Shown piece by piece: positions 1-5,352 of a DNA stretch of 7,796 nucleotides. The stretch spans positions 1-7,796 of the forward strand of contig JASHQV010000125.1 in the NCBI GenBank assembly GCA_030038955.1, given 5' to 3'. How positions within the stretch are numbered: position 1 is the first letter of the stretch; each line of letters starts with the position of its first letter. Under the pieces are notes generated by a model that saw only the letters and a program-made list of their open reading frames with translations, was not told the origin of the DNA and searched no databases. This DNA comes from Solirubrobacteraceae bacterium (GTDB lineage Bacteria > Actinomycetota > Thermoleophilia > Solirubrobacterales > Solirubrobacteraceae). The position numbers and the translations under genes are program-made.

Positions 1-563
1 TGGCCGCGGTCGCCCCGGTCGCGCCGGAGACGCTCACGCGGGTGGCACGTGAGCTCGGCGCCGACGTCCCGGCCCAGCTCGAGCCGGGGGTCGGGCTCGG
101 CACCGGCGCCGGCGAGCTGGTGGAGCGCTTCCCGCCGCTGGCCGCGCACGCGTTCGCGGTCGTGCCCGTGCCCGCGACCCTGTCGACTCCGGTCGTCTAT
201 GCCGAGGCCGACCGGCTCGGGCTGCCCCGCCGCGCCGACGAGCTGACGCGGCGACACGAGCAGCTGCGGCTCGCGCTGAGCGGCGCGCGGCGACCGCCCG
301 ACGAGCTGATCGCCAACGACTTGGAGGCGGCGGCGATCTCGCTGTGTCCGGCGATCGAGCCGGCGCTGGCCGACGTGCGAGCGTGCGGAGCCGATCGGGC
401 GCTGGTCAGCGGCTCGGGGCCGACCGTGGTGGGGCTGTGGTGGGGCGAGCACGCGCGGGAGCGGGCCGCGGCGGCCGTCACGACGCTGCGTCCACTGCAC
501 GCGGGCGCCACCGTCTCGGAGCCGGCTCGTCGAAACGAGGCGGTGCCGCGGCAGCTGCCGTAG
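1..563 (+). CDS. ispE: 4-diphosphocytidyl-2-C-methyl-D-erythritol kinase, C-terminal part (5' end outside window)
   Basis: IspE is the GHMP-fold kinase that phosphorylates CDP-methylerythritol in the MEP isoprenoid pathway in the cytoplasm. The reading frame is open from the left edge (codons start at base 3), so the gene begins upstream; the GTG at 42 is an internal Val. Seen: LGADVP, whose Asp (codon at 63-65) aligns with catalytic Asp141 of E. coli IspE; a Gly-rich stretch ending GAGE; a TPVVY segment matching the family TPxVF motif; an NDLE motif; and SGSGPTVVGLW, the third GHMP motif. About 187 residues are present, consistent with roughly 60% of a normal IspE. The end (ARRNEAVPRQLP) is a short non-conserved tail. 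The next gene starts 31 bases after the stop with no hairpin between, so co-transcription is plausible. DVPAQL replaces the commoner DVPFFL, a mild variation. Identification is confident from the motifs. Confidence 0.92.
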   Translation, partial: AAVAPVAPETLTRVARELGADVPAQLEPGVGLGTGAGELVERFPPLAAHAFAVVPVPATLSTPVVYAEADRLGLPRRADELTRRHEQLRLALSGARRPPDELIANDLEAAAISLCPAIEPALADVRACGADRALVSGSGPTVVGLWWGEHARERAAAAVTTLRPLHAGATVSEPARRNEAVPRQLP

Positions 564-594
564 ATCTGACCGCGGATTCGTCACAATTGGGGCG

Positions 595-816
595 ATGAGC
601 GACACGCATCTCACCTACCTGGTCGGCGCCTGCAGCGCCGTGCTCGGGCTGGCCGCGTTCATCGCGCTGGTCGTGGCACCCGCCGTGACCGCCTACCGCC
701 GCGCCTGGGAGCGGGTGGTCGCGGTCGTGCTGTCGGGGTACGTGCTGGCGGCGCTGGTCGGAGTGGGCGTGGTGCTCGGAGCGGTGATCGTCGTCGAGTG
801 GCCCCGGGTGTTCTGA
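595..816 (+). CDS. small two-helix membrane protein, function unknown
   Basis: This 73-residue protein has two clear hydrophobic segments, about residues 7-31 and 41-66. They are joined by a short basic loop containing YRRAWER, so by the positive-inside rule the loop should be cytoplasmic and both ends outside. It begins MSDTHLTY and ends EWPRVF. The ATG at 595 is preceded only by a weak GGGG; a CACAAT sequence at 582-587, seven bases before the ATG, could be a -10 box, giving a leaderless message separate from ispE. I do not recognise a named family, although small proteins of this look after ispE are familiar to me from Thermoleophilia genomes (memory, unverified). Codon use matches its neighbours and the composition is strongly protein-like, so I regard it as a real gene. 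No function can be assigned. Confidence 0.78.
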   Translation: MSDTHLTYLVGACSAVLGLAAFIALVVAPAVTAYRRAWERVVAVVLSGYVLAALVGVGVVLGAVIVVEWPRVF

Positions 817-864
817 TGTTCGGTGGCGCTCACGACGAGGAGCCTAGGGCTCGCGACAGAATTA

Positions 865-976
865 CTGACGTCTCTGACGGCGTCTGGACGCGCCTGGCGC
901 CGCCCGTGAGAATCGCCGATGCTTCGGCATCGACTCATCCCACGGACAGCGTCAGTCACGTCCAGTCACTCGTCAG
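865..976. promoter_or_regulatory. mirrored cluster of six CTGACG/CGTCAG-type boxes (candidate operator)
   Basis: Left half: CTGACG at 865-870, CTGACG at 874-879 and CTGGACG at 884-890. Right half, in reverse complement: CGTCAG at 950-955, CGTCCAG at 959-965 and CGTCAG at 971-976. Spacing between neighbouring boxes is 9-12 bases, near one helical turn. The midpoint of the set lies near 920, close to the small hairpin at 917-932. The block sits in the 207-base gap before the PucR-type regulator, ending 47 bases before its TTG. Binding by that regulator (autoregulation) or by another factor is inference. The arms could also pair in RNA, for example 884-890 with 959-965. Confidence 0.5.
917..932 (+). 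other. C(UUCG)G-capped hairpin
   Basis: Perfect 6-bp stem (917-922 with 927-932) closed by TTCG with a C-G closing pair, the classic extra-stable UUCG tetraloop in RNA. It is not followed by a T-run, so if it terminates the upstream transcript it does so without a U-tract. It could instead be a leader structure for the regulator gene or the apex of a larger fold formed by the mirrored boxes around it. Confidence 0.55.
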
Positions 977-1023
977 ATTCAGCCACTAATTCTGCCGTGA
1001 ACCCTTGAGCCGGCCCTGACTCG

Positions 1024-2262
1024 TTGTCCGCGTTCGAACGCTCACCCGTCGGCGGTGAAGTGTCCGGCGGCCCGCCGGATCTCGGTGCGCTGGCCGAGAT
1101 CACCGATGCCGTGCAGGCCGGCGCCGGCCTGCCGGAGGTCCTGCGGGCGGCCGCACGGGCGCTCGACGCCAGCCTGATCGTGTTCGACCGCTCGGCGTCG
1201 GTGCTGGCGGTGGCGGTCCGCTCGCCCGCCGACGAGCGAGCGCTGATGCGCGTCGCCGAGGGGGTCAGCAGGATCGAGCTCAAGGTCGCCGACGCGAGCG
1301 TCGGCCAGCTTCGCTTGCGCGCGCGCGACGCCGCCGCTCCCGACCGCGCGCTGCTGCAGCTGGTGAGCACGCTGATCGCCTCCGAGGTCGAGCGCGTGCG
1401 CGCCCCCGAACGAGCCTCCGAGCAGGCGGCCTCGGCGTTCCTGCGCGCCCTGCTGCGACGCGAGATCGGCGATCGCGGCGAGCTCGTGACGCGCGGCAAG
1501 GAGCTGGGCATCGACCTCGCACACGGGTCGGCGATGATCGTCGTGCGCGCGCATCCCCGCAGCCCCAGCGAGGAGGACTGGCGGCGGCGGCTGCTGACGG
1601 TCGGTGGGCGGGGTGCCCGCTCGGCAGCGCCGGGAGCGATCAGTGCCGCCAGCGACAGCGACCCCGGCACGATCGTGATCCTCGCGCCGGACACCGACGG
1701 CAGCGCCGCCCGGCGCGTGTCGGCGGCGGTCCTGCGCGAGGTGGAGTCGGGGCTGACTGGGTTCACCTTCACGGTCGGGCGCAGCCGCCGGGCGGAGGAC
1801 CCCCGGGAGCTCCACCGAGCTGCCAACGAGGCGATGCTGGCGGCCAACGTCGCCGAGGGGGAGCCTGACGTCACCGAGCTGGACTTCGAGGCGACCGGCA
1901 CCTACCAGCTGCTGCTCCCGTACATGAGCGATCCCGCCGAGCTGAAGCGCTTCTACGACGGGACCGTGCGTCCGCTGGTCGCCTACGACGAGCAGTACGA
2001 GACCGACCTGGTCGGCACGCTCGCGACCTTCCTCGATTGCGACGCCAACGTCAACGCGACCGCGGCACGGCTGATCACGCACCGCCACACGATCCGCTAC
2101 CGGTTCGAGCGGGTGCGAGAGCTGAGCGGGCTCGACGTGCAGTCGAGCGACGGTCGCGAGAAGCTGTCGCTGGGGCTGAAGGCGATGCGGGTGCTGGGGA
2201 TCGCGGCGCCGCGCGGGCCCGCCACCGAGCCGGGCGCCGAGGGCGGCCGCGTCCGTCACTGA
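1024..2262 (+). CDS. PucR/CdaR-type transcriptional regulator
   Basis: A 412-residue regulator of the PucR/CdaR superfamily. Its C-terminal part, about residues 335-393, is a clear PucR-type helix-turn-helix: a TFLDCDANVNATAARL stretch, then HRHTIRYRFERV, then LSGLD. The middle, roughly 150-290, has the length and loose pattern of the CdaR GGDEF-like domain. The N-terminal region, about 20-130, looks GAF/sensor-like; I see no classical PucR N-terminal domain. Such proteins usually activate catabolic or stress operons in response to a small molecule; the ligand here is unknown. Start choice: an in-frame stop lies at 1006-1008, so the start must be the TTG at 1024 or the in-frame GTG at 1060; neither has a convincing ribosome site. 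The mirrored boxes just upstream suggest autoregulation, and a hairpin follows the stop. Neighbours give no clear target; the secreted-protein gene downstream is one candidate. Confidence 0.88.
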   Translation: MSAFERSPVGGEVSGGPPDLGALAEITDAVQAGAGLPEVLRAAARALDASLIVFDRSASVLAVAVRSPADERALMRVAEGVSRIELKVADASVGQLRLRARDAAAPDRALLQLVSTLIASEVERVRAPERASEQAASAFLRALLRREIGDRGELVTRGKELGIDLAHGSAMIVVRAHPRSPSEEDWRRRLLTVGGRGARSAAPGAISAASDSDPGTIVILAPDTDGSAARRVSAAVLREVESGLTGFTFTVGRSRRAEDPRELHRAANEAMLAANVAEGEPDVTELDFEATGTYQLLLPYMSDPAELKRFYDGTVRPLVAYDEQYETDLVGTLATFLDCDANVNATAARLITHRHTIRYRFERVRELSGLDVQSSDGREKLSLGLKAMRVLGIAAPRGPATEPGAEGGRVRH

Positions 2263-2288
2263 GCCCGAGGGTCCGTAATCCGTCCACG

Positions 2289-2309
2289 GGCGTGGCCATA
2301 GGTCACGCC
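2289..2309 (+). terminator. 9-bp hairpin after the regulator gene, no U-tract
   Basis: Bases 2289-2297 pair with 2301-2309 (one G-T wobble) around a 3-base ATA loop. The structure starts 26 bases after the regulator stop codon and lies before the GTG of the secreted protein. There is no T-run after it. The position suggests a terminator or 3'-end stabiliser; an alternative is an attenuating leader for the downstream gene. Confidence 0.5.
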
Positions 2310-2337
2310 GCGTCGCCAGTTCCCCGAAGCCGAGAGC

Positions 2338-3492
2338 GTGAGGGGTACATGCAGATCGATCGCCGGCGTCGGCCTCGTCGTGGCCGGCTTGGCCGTGCTG
2401 CCGACGGCGGCGGCCGCCTCCTCCGGGCCGGACACGAGCGGCGCCACGACCGCGATCGGCTACCTCAACCAGCAGCGCGAGGCCAACGGGATTCCGGCGT
2501 TCACGACGATCGACAACTCCCTGGCCAGCTCCTGGTGTCCGGACGAGTCGCAGGAGCCGGTGACCGAGAACCGAGTGCTGGCGGGGAGCAGCGAGCCGCT
2601 GACGTTCACGGCGGGCTCGTCGCCGTGGACAGCCGCGCCGCTGCATCAGGTGCTGATGTACGACCCGCTGGCGCGCAGCGCCGGGTGGGCGACGATGACC
2701 GACGCCTCGTTCGACGGCGAGGGCACGATGCCGTACATCGCGTGCATGGGATTCGGCGATGAGGCGCCCGATCCCTCGCAGCCGACCGCGTACACGTTCT
2801 ACTCGGAGCTGGGGCCGGACGCGGTGCAGCCGAGCATCGACGTGCAGGGGGAAGGTCCGTACTCGCCCGAGCAGCTGGTCGGGATCAGCCAGGGAACGCC
2901 GACCGGGCCGCAGCCGATCTTCTACCTGCTCGGGATGGGCCGCGTGCGCGCCGTCAGCTGGTCGCTGACCGACACCGCCACCGGCGCCGCCGTGCCGGAC
3001 GTCTCGATCGTCACCTCCTACCAGGCCCAGGCGGCCGGCGACGACCCCGACTACCTGTGGAACAACGGCGTCATGATCACGCCCGTGCTGACCCCCGCGA
3101 CGGTGTACGACGGTGAGGCTGAGTTCACCGGTGACGGCGGCAGCTGCCTGGAGGAGACGTTCGCATTCGCGACGCTGCAGAGCGACGGCTCGCCCGCGGG
3201 GGTGGACGTTGCGCCGATGCACGCGAGCTCGTGCAGCACCAGCAAGCGGACGGCGTTGGCAACGGCACCGCGACTGCCGCGGGCGCGCGCTCGCTGGCGC
3301 CGTGGCGTGTTCGTGGTCAAGGCGAGGCTGCGCCGGGGTGAGCGGCTGAGCGTCGTGGTTCACGATCGCCGCGTCAGCTCGCGCAGGCGAGTCGTGCGGG
3401 TGCATGGACGCTATGCGCGCCGGCTGGTGGTGTGGGTGACGCGGTCGGGGCGCAGCTCGGCCCACGAAGTCGTGCGCGTCAGGCGCCGCTGA
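2338..3492 (+). CDS. secreted CAP-like (SCP/PR1-type) protein with Arg-rich C-terminal tail
   Basis: A 384-residue exported protein. Residues 1-28 form a signal peptide: MRGTCRS, a hydrophobic core, then a likely cleavage after AAAA near 27-28. Residues ~36-120 resemble the start of a CAP domain: YLNQQREANGIPAF (42-55), an L-x-S-S-W segment at 62-66, and APLHQVLMYDPLARSAGW (100-117), similar to the HxxxlxxP segment of bacterial CAP-like proteins. Mature cysteines at 67, 136, 270 and 299 would allow two disulfides. After residue 299 comes an ~85-residue tail with about 26 Arg and only three acidic residues, perhaps for binding the envelope or a polyanion. The GTG start fits the signal peptide and has a weak GAGAG upstream; no closer start would keep the signal peptide. 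CAP assignment is moderate, because the usual first CAP histidine is not obvious. The last codons lie inside a 38-bp tandem duplication. Function unknown. Confidence 0.72.
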   Translation: MRGTCRSIAGVGLVVAGLAVLPTAAAASSGPDTSGATTAIGYLNQQREANGIPAFTTIDNSLASSWCPDESQEPVTENRVLAGSSEPLTFTAGSSPWTAAPLHQVLMYDPLARSAGWATMTDASFDGEGTMPYIACMGFGDEAPDPSQPTAYTFYSELGPDAVQPSIDVQGEGPYSPEQLVGISQGTPTGPQPIFYLLGMGRVRAVSWSLTDTATGAAVPDVSIVTSYQAQAAGDDPDYLWNNGVMITPVLTPATVYDGEAEFTGDGGSCLEETFAFATLQSDGSPAGVDVAPMHASSCSTSKRTALATAPRLPRARARWRRGVFVVKARLRRGERLSVVVHDRRVSSRRRVVRVHGRYARRLVVWVTRSGRSSAHEVVRVRRR

Positions 3493-3551
3493 TGCCCGCC
3501 AGCTGTGGGGCTTGCGTCAGGCGCCGCTGATGCCCGCCAGCTGTGGGGCTT
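3476..3551. repeat. perfect 38-bp tandem duplication spanning a stop codon
   Basis: Copy 1 is 3476-3513 and copy 2 is 3514-3551, with no mismatch. Copy 1 holds the last codons and TGA of the secreted-protein gene; copy 2 repeats that TGA at 3528-3530, out of frame with the gene. Each copy carries CCAGCTGTGG, the left arm of the hairpin that follows. The perfect identity suggests a recent slippage or duplication event, or an assembly artefact. Confidence 0.95.
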
Positions 3552-3568
3552 GGGGCAACCACAGCTGG
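3537..3568 (+). terminator. 10-bp hairpin downstream of the secreted-protein gene
   Basis: CCAGCTGTGG at 3537-3546 pairs perfectly with CCACAGCTGG at 3559-3568 around a 12-base loop, followed by AGCTTT. This is the most terminator-like hairpin in the window, although the T-run is only three bases. Because of the tandem duplication an identical left arm also exists at 3499-3508, so two alternative hairpins share one right arm. Confidence 0.55.
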
Positions 3569-3590
3569 AGCTTTCGGGGGCCGCCAGAAC

Positions 3591-3619
3591 TCGTCAGCTG
3601 CGGATCCACCCACTAGCAT
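3591..3619 (+). promoter_or_regulatory. candidate promoter for the phosphorylase gene (near-leaderless)
   Basis: TCGTCA at 3591-3596 matches four of six bases of TTGACA. After a 17-base spacer comes TAGCAT at 3614-3619, matching TANNNT. The hexamer ends nine bases before the ATG at 3629, and no Shine-Dalgarno site is present, so the transcript would have almost no 5' leader. Confidence 0.4.
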
Positions 3620-3628
3620 CGCGCGCCG

Positions 3629-4438
3629 ATGCTGATCGGCGTGATCACCGGGTCCGGCACGTACGCACTGCCGCAGCTCGAGCGGCGCGAGCCGGCCACG
3701 GTGCGCACGCCGTACGGCGAGGTTGAGGTCGTCAGGGGGACGTACGACGGGGTCGAGGTGCTGCACGTCGCGCGGCACGGGGAGGGACATGTGCGGCTGT
3801 CCAGCGGTGTCAACCATCGCGCCAACATCTGGGCGCTGAGCGAGCTCGGCGCCGGCGCCGTGATCGGGTGCACCGTATGCGGCGCCGTGGACCCGACGCT
3901 GCAGCTCGGCTCGCTGGTGATCTTCGACGACCTTCACTTCATCTCCAACCGGCTGCCCGACGGCGGCCTGTGCACGTTCTTCGAGCAGGAGGGCGATGCC
4001 GCCCGGGCGCATTGGATCCTGCACGGCGGGCCGTATTCGGAGGGAGTGCGCTCGGCGCTGATCGAGGCGACACGCGCGGTCACGGTGGCGTACCGCGCGG
4101 GCGGCGTCTACGGCCACGTCGACGGGCCCCGCTTCAACACCCCCGTCGAGATCGCCCAGCTGGCGGCGTGCGGTGTGATCGCCGTGAGCCAGACGGCCGG
4201 GCCTGAGACCGTTCTCTGCGGCGAGCTCGAGCTGCCGTTCGCGCTGCTCGGCTTCGTCACCGACTACGCCAACGAGGTGCTGCCGCAGCAGCCGACGCCG
4301 GTAGCCACCCTGACTCAGCTGATGGGTCGCAGCAGCGAGGCGTTCGCGCAGGTGCTGAGCGGGGCGCTGCCGCGGATCGCGGCTGACCCGCCCACCGCCG
4401 CCGGCACCGTCTTCCGGATCGGCTCCGATGGCGACTAG
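3629..4438 (+). CDS. MTAP/PNP-family nucleoside phosphorylase
   Basis: A 269-residue trimeric-type purine nucleoside phosphorylase/5'-methylthioadenosine phosphorylase homologue. It should split a nucleoside with phosphate into a base and (5-modified) ribose-1-phosphate. Seen: GVITGSG (4-10, phosphate loop), ARHGEGH (48-54) followed by VNHRANIWAL (61-70), the near-invariant RHG...VNxxANIWAL block, DGPRFNTPVEI (165-175) and GFVTDYAN (208-215). Asp212 matches human MTAP Asp220, favouring a 6-amino base, but the second MTAP Asp (222) is Ala214. Where MTAP has a Met-Thr ribose-contact pair (GMTxxPE), this protein has SQTAGPE (187-193), so Met is replaced by Gln near the ribose 5' side. This suggests an altered 5' substituent, so I withhold a gene symbol. 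The ATG gives the exact family N-terminus. The downstream gene overlaps by 11 bases, implying translational coupling and a shared pathway. Family certain, substrate uncertain. Confidence 0.87.
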   Translation: MLIGVITGSGTYALPQLERREPATVRTPYGEVEVVRGTYDGVEVLHVARHGEGHVRLSSGVNHRANIWALSELGAGAVIGCTVCGAVDPTLQLGSLVIFDDLHFISNRLPDGGLCTFFEQEGDAARAHWILHGGPYSEGVRSALIEATRAVTVAYRAGGVYGHVDGPRFNTPVEIAQLAACGVIAVSQTAGPETVLCGELELPFALLGFVTDYANEVLPQQPTPVATLTQLMGRSSEAFAQVLSGALPRIAADPPTAAGTVFRIGSDGD

Positions 4439-5096
4439 CGGCGTCGGGAGTCCAGCGGTGCTGCTGATGGCACGGGCGCCGCGGCGGGGGCAGGTTCGGC
4501 AGGCGCTCGAGCCGGTGATCGGCCAGGACGGCTGCGTGGCGCTGCAGACCGCGCTCTTGATCGAGGCACTGGCGTGGGCGCGGCAGCTGCGCCCCCGCGC
4601 GATTCACGTCGCCCATGACCCGCCGGACGCCGCACGGGAGATGCGGGCGCTGGCCGGCGAGGAGGCGTTCCTGTTCCCCCAGAACGGCGACGGCATCGCC
4701 GGACGGCTGGCCGATGCGGTGGGTCGCGTGTTCGCGCGCGGGCCGGGGCCGCTGATCATCGTCTGGCCCGATCTGCCACAGCTGCGCTCGGCCCACGCCG
4801 ATGCCGCCCTCGACGACCTGCGGGCGGGCTGCGACGTCGTCTTCGGGCCCGTCTTCGACGGCGGCTTCTATCTGATCGCGATCGCCCGGCCGATTCCCGT
4901 CCTGTTCAGGCTGTCCGAGCAGCTGTGGCGCGGCGCCGACGCGATGACGATGGGACTGGCGGCCGCCAGGGACGCCGACCTCGAGCTGGGCATCCTGCGG
5001 GCGGAGCGGGCGCTGCACCGGCCCGCGGACGTGCGCGCGGCGCTCGCCGACCCGACGCTGGCGGGGCCGGTGGCGAAGGCGCTGGGCAAGCGGTAG
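4428..5096 (+). CDS. DUF2064/TIGR04282-type nucleotidyl/glycosyltransferase-like protein (CofC-related fold)
   Basis: A 222-residue GT-A-like protein. The N-terminus LLMARAPRRG (12-21) and the following GQVRQALEPVIG (21-32) line up with the family pattern PGxVKTRLxPxLG. However, the K, T and R of KTRL are R, Q and A, which may change nucleotide binding. Later come GDGIAGRLADAV (87-98), matching GDLGERL; WPDLPQL (113-119), with Asp115 as the likely metal/nucleotide Asp; and FGPVFDGGFYLI (139-150), matching GPAxDGGYYLI. The family includes proteins annotated as arsenosugar-biosynthesis glycosyltransferases and is related to CofC. The ATG at 4428 lies inside the preceding phosphorylase gene, so the two are almost certainly translated together. 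The product may act on the sugar phosphate made by the phosphorylase (inference). A branched hairpin follows the stop. No selenocysteine signal seen. Confidence 0.8.
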   Translation: MATSGVGSPAVLLMARAPRRGQVRQALEPVIGQDGCVALQTALLIEALAWARQLRPRAIHVAHDPPDAAREMRALAGEEAFLFPQNGDGIAGRLADAVGRVFARGPGPLIIVWPDLPQLRSAHADAALDDLRAGCDVVFGPVFDGGFYLIAIARPIPVLFRLSEQLWRGADAMTMGLAAARDADLELGILRAERALHRPADVRAALADPTLAGPVAKALGKR

Positions 5097-5098
5097 CT

Positions 5099-5141
5099 GC
5101 GGGTTCGAGGACGCGACGCCGGCATCCGGCGACGAACCTGC
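5099..5141 (+). terminator. two-stem hairpin after the transferase gene
   Basis: Bases 5099-5107 pair with 5133-5141 (nine pairs, one G-T). Inside, CGCCGG at 5117-5122 pairs with CCGGCG at 5126-5131 around a CAT loop. It begins two bases after the TAG at 5094-5096 and precedes the tRNA gene, which fits a factor-independent terminator without U-tract. A TANNNT hexamer (TACCGT, 5148-5153) follows and could be the tRNA -10 box, about 25 bases before the mature 5' end. Confidence 0.5.
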
Positions 5142-5178
5142 TTGATGTACCGTGTGACGAGGCTCAGCCCCAACGCAC

Positions 5179-5249
5179 TGGGGAGTGGTGTAATGGTAGC
5201 ACGGGTCGCCTTGGACGACTTGGTTCAGGTTCGAATCCTGGCTCCCCAG
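5179..5249 (+). tRNA. tRNA-Gln, anticodon UUG, with C33
   Basis: Complete 71-base cloverleaf. Acceptor 5179-5185 pairs with 5242-5248; D stem 5188-5191 with 5199-5202; anticodon stem 5204-5208 with 5216-5220 (one G-T); T stem 5225-5229 with 5237-5241 and loop TTCGAAT. The loop at 5209-5215 is CCTTGGA, so the anticodon is TTG (5211-5213), reading CAA. U1-A72 and discriminator G73 (5249) are typical of bacterial tRNA-Gln. No CCA is encoded, so it must be added enzymatically. The oddity is C at position 33 (base 5210), where nearly all elongator tRNAs have U. tRNA-Gln next to glmU-prs is an arrangement I associate with actinomycetes (memory). Confidence 0.93.
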
Positions 5250-5307
5250 TCCGCCGCCTCGCGGGTCCGACCGCGTGAGCATCCGCGCGTTCGACCGAAT
5301 CAGCGTC

Positions 5308-5352
5308 CGCGGGTCGAAATTCGCTTGACTATCAATCGATTTTCGACCCGCG
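5308..5352. repeat. 45-bp nearly perfect inverted repeat in the tRNA-glmU spacer
   Basis: Twelve perfect pairs (5308-5319 with 5341-5352), one T/T mismatch, three pairs, one C/T mismatch, four pairs, and a CTA loop (5329-5331): 19 of 21 positions pair on a single axis. The apex is AT-rich in a GC-rich genome. Further pairing nearby: CGGGTCCGA at 5262-5270 with TCGGACCCG at 5374-5382. TCGACCGAA occurs twice (5291-5299 and 5455-5463). The spacer 5250-5502 holds no convincing gene. It may terminate the tRNA transcript, serve as an operator, or fold as a leader for glmU. Confidence 0.85.

Noticed and set aside
798..989. 63-codon plus-strand frame after the small membrane protein
   Set aside because: It overlaps the end of that gene and runs through the mirrored boxes and hairpin; no ribosome site and no protein-like pattern.
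997..1008. Tiny upstream ORF (GTG AAC CCT TGA) before the regulator
   Set aside because: Three codons can arise by chance and there is no Shine-Dalgarno; its stop only helps limit the regulator start.
1042..3465. 807-codon open frame on the minus strand
   Set aside because: It runs antisense across two well-supported genes, is Arg/His/Gln-rich with no recognisable motif, and is what high-GC codon bias produces on the opposite strand.
4428..5096. Calling the transferase CofC or a definite arsenosugar enzyme
   Set aside because: The N-terminal motif is nearer DUF2064 than CofC, and no ArsM, ArsS or F420 genes are in the window; only the family level is supported.
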